From Odontocerum albicorne (lineage: Eukaryota; Arthropoda; Insecta; Trichoptera; Odontoceridae): DNA of 64,000 bases. The notes under the pieces were generated by a model. That model was not told the DNA's origin and searched no databases. It saw nothing but the letters and a program-made list of their open reading frames with translations. The position numbers and the translations under genes were made by a program. The stretch is taken from assembly GCA_949825065.1 (NCBI GenBank), contig OX463845.1, positions 25,274,728 through 25,338,727 of the forward strand, written 5' to 3'. Position 1 is the first letter of the stretch; each line of letters opens with the position of its first letter. Positions 31,969 through 43,603 of this stretch are shown one piece after another.

Positions 31969-32721
31969 TCGATAAGGAAAAATATTATTTTTGAGGCATT
32001 AGCACTACATATACGAGTATATGTTAATATTACATCAAACATGAATATTTTGAATAATTTTCTCAATCGAAAACGGTACATATTTTAAAAATGACTTTTA
32101 AGAATTTATTTTGAAATTGACGTTCAAAAATCTAATATTATTTTTAAAACATAACCAACCTACCAATTTTGTGTGATCGTTGTGTCTGTGTGATCACTGT
32201 TTAAATAAAAAATAGTCAATATAAAAAATGATTCATTGAAATATCTTCAAAAAGTGAACTAGAAAAAATGTTTTATTTTTTTAATATTTGTTTATGCAAT
32301 ACATCGAATTAACGTGCTCATTATTTGATAAATTTTTATTTCAAAATATAATAGAACCAAAAACAATGTAGTTAAAATAAAATAATAAAATACTTTCATG
32401 ACCATTGCTGACAATGTGACATTGGTAAAAAGGAGGACAATGTGACATTGGTATATTTCCTCCAATCTAGTCTAAATATACATTTTAATAAGTTTAGGCA
32501 TATTCATATTGGTTTATCAACGTTTGATCTTCAGAAGACAATTAAACATTTTAGTTTCACACAAGGGTTTGTTTACACAGCTTTTGAAAATTTTCCGAAT
32601 TCGAAGAAAGTTTCTGAATATTTAATTTTAGTGAAATAATGTAAAATACATTTTCAATACTGTCTTTTTCGGATAATAGTACGCTTGACTTTTTCATTCA
32701 TCCCTCTATATAGATATAATT
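31969..32721. other. unassigned AT-rich DNA
   Basis: No gene recognised. GACAATGTGACATTGGTA is duplicated at about 32409 and 32437. The 65-codon frame at 32442 has no known motif. Confidence 0.4.
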
Positions 32722-32760
32722 ACATACCATCACGTCATATACTTTATGGAGTAGGTAGAT
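32722..32760 (-). mobile_element. LINE family A terminal scrap
   Basis: ACATACCATCACGTCATA then GAGTAGGTAGA matches the family A 3' coding end, reverse complement. Confidence 0.4.
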
Positions 32761-33084
32761 AAGATATATGCAACTGGACTACCGAGAGATGCAACTGGAC
32801 TACCACTTCCCTTTGAGCCGTGGAATGCAAGGATGGATGTCGAGGAGTCGTCGGAGGCTATCATAAGAGTCATGATGCTCAGCCATGAGCTACACGACAG
32901 GATCAGATAATATATATCTACACATCTATGCACACAGCCTTTACCTAGTCTACATTCATACATGTCGCCATACATGTTCTGTTTTTTTATATTTCTACTC
33001 ATCCCTCGGTTCGAGATTTAAAAACATGTCTTTATATTCTTCCTATGTTCACCTTTTCCTTGCACATAATTTATATTAAACATA

Positions 33085-33325
33085 TATCATATGCTTCATT
33101 TGTAAGTCTGTCGCTTTCATTCTCTCAATGAGGTCAAACCCTCTCAAGATTTCATTTAAAAAAATTCTACAGCATCGTCTGACAAACAATTTATTTTATT
33201 CGATCATTCTCTATTCTATAATAAATCGTATTATCAGGTATTATTCACCTGCTACAAATTCACGGATGATATTTATTCTATACTTATCCAGGCTTCGCTA
33301 CCATCAAGATGGGCGCTAGCATTAA
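33085..33325 (-). mobile_element. possible LINE RT-thumb fragment, copy 1
   Basis: Shares order and short matches with 35415-35655 (TTTCATTCTCTCAAT, GATCATTC..ATTCTAT, ATTTATTCT, and an end GGGCGCTAG). On the minus strand the end reads A-P-I-L-M-V-A-K, like the Y-G-A-S/P-I-W-x-x-A block that follows the RT in R1-type LINEs. Decayed. Confidence 0.4.
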
Positions 33326-34001
33326 AACTGTTATAACTATTTACAGAGGACTAAAATAGTCAATAATATTTATCAGATAAAACGTAAAAAAGAAAATTGT
33401 TAAAAAAACTATTAAAATGAAAAGATCCATTGAACATTAAATACGTATTGTGAATTTATTAAATTAAGCAGATAACCCAAATCTCCTCTGAAAATAACAA
33501 TTTTTCATTCTATTCAATACATAATTCAAGATTCAAATAAAATAAAAGATCAATTTAATTGTTCGATTAAAATCAAACAAACAATATCAAATATACATTT
33601 GATATAAGGTTTGCCGCTTTATATTTGGATATTTTGAATATAAAATTAATGAATAACCATTTAAAGGCGTCGTTCTCAACGGGCGGTTGGCATTCCTTAC
33701 AAAACAAACCTTAAGACGTTTTTGTCTCAAATGAAACGATAAATGGCTTAGATGGGGGATGAGGATTGGTTATTTTGTTGAAACAAGATATTAAATTATC
33801 GAATTAGGTTCCGTTTTCTTTATGTTGACTCAAATATTTGGAGAAAATATAGATAAAATTAATACAGAAATTCTACCTAGGACTTAAAAAAAAAACTTTA
33901 TCCGGGAAGTTTGGTGAAAAATATCTGCATTCTGTATTTGCGTGAACATTTTAACTTTCATTCCTAATATTGTTTTTCCTTCCGATCTAGCAGTAGTATT
34001 G
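33326..34001. other. unassigned AT-rich DNA
   Basis: No feature recognised. Confidence 0.4.
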
Positions 34002-34110
34002 ATGACCTCCGTGACCTAGTTGGCCAACGTTGACTTCCACTCGGGGGTTTTGGGTTCAATTCCTGATGAAATTCATAAAAGAAGGGTAACAGTCTGGTAA
34101 ATGTGTGCAT
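34002..34110 (+). mobile_element. SINE family 1, 5' half
   Basis: Head GATGACCTCCGTGACCTAGT, B-box-like GGTTCAATTCCTG, then ACAGTCTGG; breaks off before the tail. Confidence 0.7.
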
Positions 34111-34299
34111 CATTCAAGCACAATACTTAAACGCATGAGACATGTGCTATTGTTCATGCCTTATTATTGTATTGCAAACACGTGTGATTACGAACAACGG
34201 TTTCTGTATCTACTCCAGTGGTTCAAAACCCGAAGATTCTATTCATGGGGCTGAAGGCAATGTTGTCTTCCGGTTACGCTCTTCATATGTATGAATCAC

Positions 34300-35245
34300 C
34301 AATTTGCGTTATTTGAAGGTTCGTCGTCGTTGCCGGGCCTCGTAGTCGAGGATCCCCTCGCCACTCTAATGTTAATCGTGAACTGTTCTTCCACGACGAT
34401 CATGTGATTTTCTGTGAGAAAACAGCCTGCTCTTAGATGCGCACTTCCTCCCGCAAATGTCACAGACATGTAGACTCTGCTGAACCACCTGGTCATGCTG
34501 ACGCATGTTCGCTGCGCGCTGACTGTTTCTCACACGTCTAGCCGTTGAGACGCCATCAGCCCGAGAATATACGGCTTTCTACCCCTCACAGTCCCGAGCT
34601 ACCTGCTCCCAGTTCTCAGGCGCCCCGCACACAGTAAGCGACTCTCGCAGACTGTCCCTATAGCGCTTCCTCTGCTCACCAACTCTTCGCTTGCCCACCA
34701 CTTCCCCTTACAAGACGCGTTTTGGGAGTCTATGATCGCCCATGCGTATCACATACCCGGTCCACCGCAATTTCGCCTTTACAACCATATCTTCTATTGG
34801 TTTACAGTTAGAGCGTTGCAGGACCGAAACATTTGTGACATGATCACTCCAGTCGATCCGAAGAATTTGACGAAGGAAACGCTGGTGGAACATTTTAATG
34901 CTTTGAATGTGCCTTCTATAGGGAACCCAAGTCACAGACCTATAGATAAGTATGGAGAGAACAACAGCCTTGTAGACTGATATATTTGTAGACTGGGAGA
35001 TGTCTCTGCTGTAGAATACTCATTCAATTTAGTAACAGCTTCTGACGCACTGCTGATGCAACTCTTCAGTTCATAATCAAGATAAGAGTTCGAAGCCAGG
35101 ATGCTGCCCAGATATGTGAAGTTAGGTACATTGTCCAGTTGCACAACATTCACTCGAATGTTGGGTCATTGAAGCACCTCATTCCCTGCAGAACAAGCTT
35201 GCATCCGAGTTTTCTTCAAGGGTACTATACAAATGAATGAATGGG
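34300..35245 (-). pseudogene. CR1-like LINE 3' end with C2H2 zinc finger
   Basis: C-terminal third of a LINE polyprotein on the minus strand, in at least three frames. In order: F-T-Y-L-G-S-I-L-A-S with Y-L-D-Y-E-L (about 35050-35115). After a frameshift, T-W-V-P-Y-R-R-H-I-Q and R-F-L-R-Q-I-L-R-I (34860-34935), then L-R-W-T-G-Y-V-I-R-M-G-D-H-R-L-P (34720-34765). After a further shift comes a basic R-K-R-Y-R-D-S-L-R-E (about 34650-34680). Finally a zinc-finger motif C-D-I-C-G-R-K-C with H-R-K-S-H (about 34400-34465) ends at a TAA near 34377. The open frame at 34296-34496 is the wrong frame; the finger is in another. Downstream tail sequence (34311-34375) recurs at 9949-10006. The RT catalytic domain is missing (5' truncation). 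Confidence 0.8.
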
Positions 35246-35414
35246 AGAATCCTGTTGATTCCAATGCATCACATGTCTAATATCTTTGACGGCTCATTCC
35301 TTTCGACTTAAGAAACATATTCATGTCTCAATTAGATGTTATCCACCATTTTTTGTTTCTTAATTTCATATATGATAACATAACTCTCATAATTATCTAT
35401 ATGTGATAGTCGTC

Positions 35415-35655
35415 TTTTATTTTCATTTTATTCTTTTTCAATTCATTCTCTCAATATTGCTTGCCCATTTTGAGATTTCTTTCTTAATGCTACTTATAGC
35501 GTATGTCTCTCATCTCGTGTCCGATCATTCCATATTCTATCCATCATTATATGGTATAGAATTACCAGTTATTTTTCGCCGGGCACGAATTCCAACTATA
35601 TTTATTCTGCTAGTTTTCAAGTATAGCTTTACTACGATACATTAATGCGGGCGCT
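35415..35655 (-). mobile_element. possible LINE RT-thumb fragment, copy 2
   Basis: Paralogue of 33085-33325; ends at the shared GCGGGCGCTAGAAC. No open frame in the LINE direction. Confidence 0.4.
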
Positions 35656-36162
35656 AGAACAGAAAATTACTTTATCCGGGATATATACACGTGCCATTAT
35701 TTTTTATTATTTAATATGTTCTATCATTAATCACAATACGAAGTATTCCCAGTACGAAAATAAGATTAGTAAAATAGACCTGACGGAGGCGTATACGTGA
35801 TGTTTTTTTGGAAATGTTTTCATTATCTATTTACTTGGAACGTTTCAACTTTTGTCCTTCATATCCCATCAATAAAACTATGTAAAAATTTTGTGTATTC
35901 TTAAGCACCACACATCGTCATTTTTTGCGGGTCACTCTGCTCGACTTTGGGACCATATTCCTGAGTTGTGTCTTGTTTTCATTATTCTTATTAAAATGTT
36001 GTTAAAATATTACTTGTCATTCACATATTTTTAGACATGATCATCAATATCAAAAATAATATATCAGCTGGTTGAGGGAAATAAATTGCTATATAACTTT
36101 TCTCCATATATACGATCCTAATCCCTGATTTGTAAGAATAATAAAAGGATAATTTATAAATC
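35656..36162. other. unassigned AT-rich DNA
   Basis: No feature recognised. Confidence 0.4.
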
Positions 36163-36376
36163 ACCGTTTAAGAGAGCAGGAAAAGTAAGACGTTCATCTT
36201 TTAACTCGGGGCTGCAAGTTCGAATCCCGCTGTCAGCTAGATTGTTTACAAAAGGGTTCAAGTCTTGTTTTGAGTAAAGGCGTTGTTTAATACCTTTTTG
36301 GTTGGCTGGAAAATATTACTATATTGCAATTAACTCGCCAGATTATACTACATACAACGAAATTATAATACAACGT
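36163..36376 (+). mobile_element. SINE family 1 fused to an inverted module 2 end
   Basis: Begins CCGTTTAAGAGAGCAGG, the last bases of module 2 in opposite orientation. It then continues as a plus-strand copy from within the head (B box AGTTCGAATCCCG) to the tail CTACATACAACGAAATT. Confidence 0.75.
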
Positions 36377-36520
36377 ATCAACCCTGTAAGGATGAAGGCA
36401 CGCTGTTTCCGAGTCGTGTTAACATCATATTATGAGTATATCAGTTCAGGAAGGGTTAAAGTAATCACATCATTCAAATACGGAGATGTGTTGTCTAAAT
36501 ACGAAACATTTGCGCTGCAG

Positions 36521-36700
36521 TCAGTAGAACCGAGCTGGTTTATTTCCATGTGACAGTCTCTTTCAATTAACTGGAAATAAGTTAATGAGGCCCAAGACTT
36601 AAGACCTTTTAAAAAAATGGGTTCTTAAGGGAATACTTTAGAGCTCGTAACTCCCGGGCTGGAAGATATGTATGTCTTACCAACTAGGATACATACGTCA
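36521..36700 (-). mobile_element. SINE family 1, short form
   Basis: Minus-strand copy ending in the head with CTTACCAACTAGGATACA; the B-box region is altered. Confidence 0.7.
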
Positions 36701-38943
36701 TTCAATATATTACAATAGAAAATCGAATCCAGAAAATTTGATTATAACAGCGAATACAAAGAACGATTTACTTAACAGATATAAGTGAATTCCGAATACG
36801 TCTTTCAGTAATAGAATTTTTATTTTTGGTACACAGCAATTCGGAATTCTTGTTTTTTTTCTTCTAGTTTTCTTAAAATGATATTTTCACCCACATAACA
36901 TACTTAGAAGTTTTATTTTGTATTTGCTAGTATGTCTTAAAATATACTTATCAATAAATAAAGTTTAACTTCGTCTGAATGTTGAATTTATTGATTCAAA
37001 TATCAAATTTCTATGTGGAGGCGTTCACCAAAATAAGATATTAACGAGAAAATGTAACATATTTCGAGTATAATAAAAATAATTGAGGCTTTCTTAGTAA
37101 AACAAAATTATACGAATTGAAATATATGGAAGAATTAAGGATAATTCTAATAATAAATATTTAATAAGGGGGCAGTAAAATGAAGCTACACAAAATAAAT
37201 TATGTATTCAAAAAGTAGATTTTGATGCCAAATCTTAAGTTTCTGTATTTTCGATCTAATAAAAGTTATAAAATTTGTTTTCAAACGACTTGGAGTATCG
37301 AGTCAACGAGTCGGCACGAGTTTGAAATTTAATCGGCTAAATCTATACACTCATGCGGATCTAGGTATACTACTAGTATGAACAGTGCTTCAAACGGAAT
37401 AACCGTTATTATTGAATTTCATCTTATAATTTAGGGTCATTTAACATATGAATATATTTTTTACATGCTTATGAAAATACAATTCGATGCAACTTGCATT
37501 ATACTAATTATTCGAGTTTACTGGATTTTAAGTCAATTTGATTCAAAACTCGAATTCAGAGTCTCATCTCTATTGAAATAATTATAGAATCATAAATTTT
37601 CAATACATAAGAGTTTTTTTAAAATTCATTGGTTAAAAAAGACAAAGTATATATAATGATAAGGTATATGCGTATATAATATATACATTCAAAATTTTGC
37701 ATGATGATTTTAATAAAAATGAAAACTTTAATTTATGGGTTACATAAAAAAGTAGTTTGCCGAAGTCTCGTTGTATACTACGCCACTTCAAGCACTTAAG
37801 TTTAATGTTTAAGTAAAAATAACTAAAATACTGATTTCGTAACACCATAGTCGATTTTCAAGTGACATTATATGAACTGATTAGCTTAAAACGAATACTT
37901 TATTAAATATTAGTGTCTGAAACATCAAAGTAAACCCCAATATTAATGTAAAAATTTACTAAATTGTTTTTCGGTCGCCATATCTGTAATCATCAATACA
38001 AAATATTGAATTCCTCAAATATATCACGATGACCTCCTTCTCAGCATGAAAAAGGATAAAAAAGCTCGAAAAATATAAATCTCGTATTTTATTTATTCAT
38101 GATTTTGATGTTTTCATATTTTTGTTTATCATAAAAATCCTCGCGTGACAGTTGCGATTATTTTCGAATCGATTTAAAAAAGTAATTTGGATTCAATATT
38201 TTGATTGCTTTATCGTTTATCGACTATTCAGAACGTATGATGCTTCCTTTATGTTAATAATTCCAATATCAACGTAGAAATGTTCAAAAGAAGATTTGTA
38301 AGGCGAGCAAGACACAAAATACTTGTATATTAAACATTCTAGTGAAACTGTGTACGTAATTATGTGGAATTTTCAAGTACACGTGTATGTGTTAAGATGT
38401 GAATACAGTGTTAATGTTCCAGTTACGTGTTTAAGTATGTAGGAGAAATATGATAAATTTGGTATTAAGGAATGAGATCACTTTGTCACATGCCTTTTAT
38501 AGTGAAGAGGTTCTCTATATATCCACAAAATATAATAGTAGGTTTATAAATTGTTATGTACTTGTGCCCTCAGATTCAGCTATTCCTTAAAACGATTTTA
38601 AATGTTTTATTTGGTTCGTGGTTGTATGGTATCCATTAATCATACGGACATGTTGAAGAGTATGACCCGGAGATAATTTTGCCTTCGGCCGCAGTAATCG
38701 AGCTTTCAGGTTAAGCACCACTGAATTAGGCCAGTAACTCACAGTTCGCCATTACACATGTTCGAAATATTATCGTACGAAGAAAGGTAATAATACTCGT
38801 ATACTTTGAGCGCGTGCGATTATTGTTATCAAACGAACTCTTTAATCAAACTAGGGCCCTTTTTTATATATATTTTTTTTGTACAATCGGGAATGGAACC
38901 CGATACTCGAGCTAAGCAACGAAGGATTTATCTGTTGTATTTT
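36701..38943. other. unassigned AT-rich DNA
   Basis: More than 2 kb with no recognised gene or repeat. A GC-richer patch at about 38660-38760 and a weak SINE-like scrap at 38880-38930 are the only irregularities. Confidence 0.4.
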
Positions 38944-39177
38944 TGTATTACACTTTCGTTGTGTACAGTAAAACTAGTGGACTTATTGTGGCAATCTCTT
39001 AATTATTGTGGTAATCTCTTATAACCAACAAAAAAAGTTAAAGAGGCCTTAAATGAAAACCAGACTTACACCCTTTTAAAAAAAAATATGATCACTATAT
39101 ATGGGCACTAACGGTAATGGAGCCTGTAACCTTCGGGTCCGAAACAGGTGTTTTACCAACTAGCCCAAAGAGGTTCT
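38944..39177 (-). mobile_element. SINE family 1 with internal duplication
   Basis: Minus-strand copy. Inside the body, GTGGCAATCTCTTAATTATT and GTGGTAATCTCTTATAACCA show a short tandem duplication (about 38987-39026). Head and damaged B box end at 39177. Confidence 0.75.
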
Positions 39178-39340
39178 TAACTATTCGCTTACTTTGCTAT
39201 CATACATTTTTCGCTTTATTATTTAATTAACTGCAATAGTGACAAGTAAGAAATTTGTTTGAATTTGGTTTTTACAAATTATATTAATACTGAGTTACGG
39301 AGAATAGTATGAAATATATTTAGTTCCGTTCATGATAAAT

Positions 39341-39493
39341 GACTTCCGTTGCCTAGTTATTGATATTGTCTTCAATACCAAATGGTGTCCATAGGTCGTT
39401 TTAAAAGGTTCCAGCCTGGTTTTCACTTAAACATCTTACTGGTTAATTAGAAGAGATTGTTTCATGATAATAAGCTTGTCAGGTTATTCAATA
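39341..39493 (+). mobile_element. SINE family 1, tail-truncated
   Basis: Head AATGACTTCCGTTGCCTAGT, body GGTTCCAGCCTGGTTTTCAC and AGAAGAGATTG, ending at GTCAGGTTATTC without the GTATACAACG tail. Confidence 0.7.
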
Positions 39494-39509
39494 AGCTTTG
39501 ATTTAAGTT

Positions 39510-39602
39510 TGAAGGAAATAATTTGTACTAAATACAAAAATACTACAAATTGTTTCCTTCATTCGAGTCTTAAGGAAACAATTTGGAGTAAATACAAAAA
39601 GT
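39510..39602. repeat. short direct and inverted repeat cluster
   Basis: GGAAATAATTTGTACTAAAT and GGAAACAATTTGGAGTAAAT repeat about 60 bases apart (39515 and 39573). An inverted ACAAATTGTTTCCTTC lies between them. Confidence 0.7.
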
Positions 39603-39685
39603 CAAAGGTGGGAGTTTCTTGGACATAAAACATATTAATTCAAGATAGACATTTAATAAAAAAAAATCAAAACAAGTCTTTTTAG

Positions 39686-39840
39686 GATGAGAGCCGTTTA
39701 TTTGATTCATGTTCAGTTCGCTGGTGCGAAATGTCGGTTTGTCCCACCGAGTCGAGATCGCGACACCCGCCGAGTTGGCCCACCTAAACGGCGCGACTCC
39801 GCCGTTTTACTACATGCGATAAAATATATTTTGTCCCCGA
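39686..39840. other. GC-rich island, unrecognised
   Basis: Short GC-rich patch with CpG-rich CGAGATCGCGACACCCGCCG; crossed by a 71-codon plus frame. No domain or RNA recognised. Confidence 0.3.
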
Positions 39841-40537
39841 AGATTCAGAATAACACAAGCAACATTTTTTTCAAATACTTTTGTTTCATAAAGAACTTCT
39901 AGCATACTAACGGATTTATATTTTATTGGTAACTACCCGTCACTATGTATTTTTTTAATAACATATGTTGCTTTGCTTGTCTATGTACTGTTTCATGTTG
40001 TAAAACTACCAAATTTATTTATTTAAAATCAAATTTATAAAATTATCAACCAAATTTATGTATTTACATAACAATAGTAAATAATATGTAAGAATGATTT
40101 GTGAATATAAAATGATTGAGTGTTAATATAAGAAAGAAGAATCAAACATTCTCACTCATTATAAACAGCTATATTGTTTTAGTACTTCATCTCTTCATAA
40201 AAAAATCATCTCTTCATAAAAAAACAATATTTCCAATTTTATTTTTATGTCTTATAATCATATCAGGAAGTGACAGCTGTTGAATAATATTTGAATAGTA
40301 AAAATGATTTTATAATGAAATTAATACATTACCCTACTGTTACAATGGACGTAAGTTCTACCGATTTTATATTGCTTGATTTTTCCACATGGAATCCAAT
40401 AACGTAAAAAATAAAAAAATAAAATAAACTCATTAGAGTAAAATATTCAATGAATTAAGTACAAAAGTTTATATGTTATGGTCATTTACCATTTTTTACA
40501 TCCATGTCATTATCATCCGCTTTAAAACACAACATTA
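39841..40537. other. unassigned AT-rich DNA
   Basis: ATCTCTTCATAAAAAAATC is tandemly duplicated at about 40189-40227; otherwise nothing recognised. Confidence 0.4.
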
Positions 40538-40545
40538 CTCTAGGT

Positions 40546-40901
40546 CAGCGGTCAGCAACCTATATGCACTGGAGTGCAACTTTTTATTTTTTTAAGTATT
40601 GAACACTCCGCGTGCTACTGACGGATCCAGAAATTTTTCATTCTTAATATTTATTTAATTACTTTTATATAACTTTATTATAATTCAAATGACTTATATG
40701 ACCCCATGTTCAATATAAATTGGAAACCCTGTTTAATTTTTTTGATTTTTGATATTTTGCTAAAAAAAAATAATTTCATCGAGAAAAAGAGCCATTTGAT
40801 GTACCGAAAAATTTCGTTATTTATTATAATTTAAGCGGTGCCACTAAAAAACCTTCCACGTGCCACCTAGTGGCCGGCGTGCCATAGGTTGCCGACAGCT
40901 G
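40546..40901. mobile_element. hAT MITE (356 bases)
   Basis: Starts CAGCGGTCAGCAACCTATAT and from the other end CAGCTGTCGGCAACCTATGG. It is flanked by CTCTAGGT (40538-40545) and GTCTAGGT (40902-40909), an 8-base duplication with one mismatch. Subterminal sequence has CACTGGAGTGC and GCCACTAGGTGGC-type motifs. TIR start CAGCGGT resembles the SPIN/hAT group. No coding capacity. Confidence 0.85.
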
Positions 40902-40914
40902 GTCTAGGTTATCT

Positions 40915-41235
40915 GCCATCTTTCTTTGCAGCATCCCTCCTTGAACTGTGTATACCAAGTGTGCGGTAGTTGTCTGCCATCTCAGCCTTTATCTAAACGC
41001 TCTCCTTCTTGAATCTTTGATTCCTTGCATGCTTAGCATTCTGCATGCGGTATAAATACCGAATCCAGCGTAGTTTAGCAATTTTTATATCTTTGGCTCC
41101 GCCATATATGCTGTAGAGCTCATTTTTATTCATCTATCTTCATACGCCATTGTTATAAATTGGACCATATATTCTGCGGACAATCTTTCTCTCATTGGTA
41201 TCGAGAACTCTTTATTCCGCTACAATAATTTATGC
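40915..41235 (-). mobile_element. LINE remnant (family E), second copy
   Basis: The minus strand reads K-D-I-K-I-A-K-L-R-W-I-R-Y-L-Y-R-M-Q-N-A at about 41040-41100. Next come K-H-A-R-N-Q-R-F-K-K-E and decayed sequence similar to 21050-21310. No ends. Confidence 0.6.
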
Positions 41236-42681
41236 CACAATTATTTTTTTCCTGATATATTTTTTGAGTTCCAACATATTATGTGGAGCAAATATTTCAG
41301 TTATCTTCTTACGTAGAAAAAAATGAGACAATTTCGCACGGTCTTTTGAATGCAGGCAATTCTTATGTGAAGGGCGTTTTTATAGGAAAGTAACGGACAT
41401 TCGCACAACCGTAATGAATTTCTGTGGTTAAAATTTTTGACATTAGTGGATCCTTTAAAAAAACACCATTTGTTTCTGGCCTAGCAAATTATCTCTTGCA
41501 TTACAATTATTTTTGCAGAATTGTCCTGTGAAGAAACAGCCGTTTAGTAATGTGCAAGATCCTTTAGTTGGTTTCCATAACAAATAAATATGAAAAAAAG
41601 TTTGAATCACATAATTTTAACCAGTGGTATTAAAAATTTGCTAAAAACTTTTTTATTTTAAAATGCCGCTTAATACAGTTGCGATCTTGAAAAATGAATT
41701 ATTTTACCCGACACTCGGTAAATATTGCTTTTCCACCTACTCCAAACATTAACGTCGTTTTTCTGAATACGAAATGTATTTTATTATTAACTGCGCAGAT
41801 TACTCATCTCGTTTGTTTCCATTCTTGAACCATTTTATAGGAGATGAAGCGTATTTTATGGAAGAAATAACTAGTTCTTGTGTTGGTTCTATCTCTGGTG
41901 GTGTTTGCATAAACTATAAACGGTTCGTAATATATATGACCCTCTGTTTGTTGGACCCATATATTTCACAGTGAAACATGTATTATTGGTTCTTGGATAG
42001 TAAAACCCAAATGTATTTTAGTTTCTTTCCATAACTCGTTTAAATTAAACACTGAAGGACTTATTGTAAAATTTGTAATCCTTTTCAACTTGATTTTAAA
42101 CAGTGTGAATGTAAATCAGAAAATGAACAAGTAATTTATCTTCAAACTGCTTTTTTATGTAATATTTCTGACATATCTACATACTACATACACATTAATA
42201 AATCACAGAATGAAATGCACGTTAGATTAAGAAACCAGAATAAAAATAACAGCAGCTACGTTTAGTTCTTATTGTAGACTTTAAAAAGACGGATTCAAAA
42301 TACATTGTTTGTCAAATAAATTAAACTAATTAATTTAAATTGGCATATATTGATTTATTTATTTAGTTAGTACACGAGAAAAATCAGCTAGGAAGAGATG
42401 AATATACGCAGAATAAACTTAATTTATTCGGGTACTGCAACTTAAATTAACCACAGTTTACATAAGAAATTTTACTCAACACTTAGAGTTTATAATGATA
42501 TCAAGTCTGGTGTAATATTTTTTTTTAAATATTCCTCGTCCCGAAATTCTATAAATTTTCCACTGTCATTCCTATTTTCTTCAGATTTACCTTTTGTTAG
42601 ATTTTCTATAAAATTATATATTTTTTTCTTAAATATGTCAAACGCGTGTAGGAGATTGGGGGATAAGCAGTTCATTTCGTT
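41236..42681. other. unassigned DNA
   Basis: No gene recognised. A 66-codon plus frame (41774-41974) and an 85-codon minus frame (42490-42747), the latter running into the satellite that follows, show no known motif. Confidence 0.35.
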
Positions 42682-42953
42682 GAAGTAATGCAGTACGCCA
42701 AGGATTGACTCACATGAAGTAATGCAGTACGCCAAGGATTGACTCACATGAAGTAATGCAGTACGCCAAGGATTGACTCACATGAAGTAATGCAGTACGC
42801 CAAGGATTGACTCACATGAAGTAATGCAGTACGCCAAGGATTGACTCACATGAAGTAATGCAGTACGCCAAGGATTGACTCACATGAAGTAATGCAGTAC
42901 GCCAAGGATTGACTCACATGAAGTAATGCAGTACGCCAAGGATTGACTCACAT
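42682..42953. repeat. perfect satellite: 8 x 34 bases
   Basis: The unit begins GAAGTAATGCAGTACGCCAA and ends GACTCACAT. Eight head-to-tail copies fill exactly 272 bases with no substitutions that I can see. 34 is not a multiple of three, so it cannot be a coding repeat in a single frame. No spacers, so it is not a CRISPR array. Confidence 0.95.
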
Positions 42954-43603
42954 GATACTTACTCATAATTTCATCTCACAACTTATCAAGTTTATGAGAA
43001 TTTTCGACAAAGAATTAAAATAATAATCAACTACTGATAAAATATATCAAACTATCCTTTTCATATATTCTCAGTAAGATAAGACAAAAATGTAGTTTAC
43101 TTGTGTTAAGTAGTTCGATTCATTTAACACATGTGTCCTCTTGAAATTAGTTGTTTTTGTATGTTTTTATTAAATAGTAGTAATAAGTTACTTGTAATTA
43201 TTACTTAACATAACCCATAGTTATGCATACCGATAATAATTTTTAAGCAAACGCTAGTTGAATAGAAGATTTTTTAAGCAGTTAAACGTAAGTGTTAAAA
43301 TAAAATAAAATCATTAGATTGGGGCGTCATAGTTTAACAATTTATTTAATTATTATTTTTTTTTTATTTAACTTCCACAAAGTTCCATAAGTTCGAATAA
43401 AGGAGATTATACTGTGCTCAAGTGTGATAGTCGGGAGATAAATATGATTACACACGTCTCTCACAGCCTGATGTATCACACATCAAACAGACATTTCCAG
43501 CGATTCTACAGTACGCTATTGTTATTTCGGCTTTAACGATTTGCTGACTTGCAAAACTTACGAGCAAAACAAATAAGTCGAAATATAATGTGATAATTTA
43601 TAC
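42954..43603. other. unassigned AT-rich DNA
   Basis: No feature recognised between the two satellites. Confidence 0.4.

Noticed and set aside
33655..33790. hAT/SPIN-like terminus (TTCTCAACGGGCGG)
   Set aside because: Only one short match, and no partner TIR or target duplication found nearby.
34215..34262. hAT-like terminus (CAGTGGTTCAAAACC)
   Set aside because: No matching inverted end or 8-base duplication.
34296..34496. 66-codon protein read in the open minus frame
   Set aside because: The adjacent frame carries the LINE zinc finger and stop; this frame is a shadow.
38640..38760. 5S rRNA-like sequence
   Set aside because: A short string resembled part of 5S rRNA, but internal control elements and overall length do not fit.
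42682..42953. Possible CRISPR array
   Set aside because: Repeats are contiguous with no spacers, the genome is eukaryotic, and no cas genes are present.
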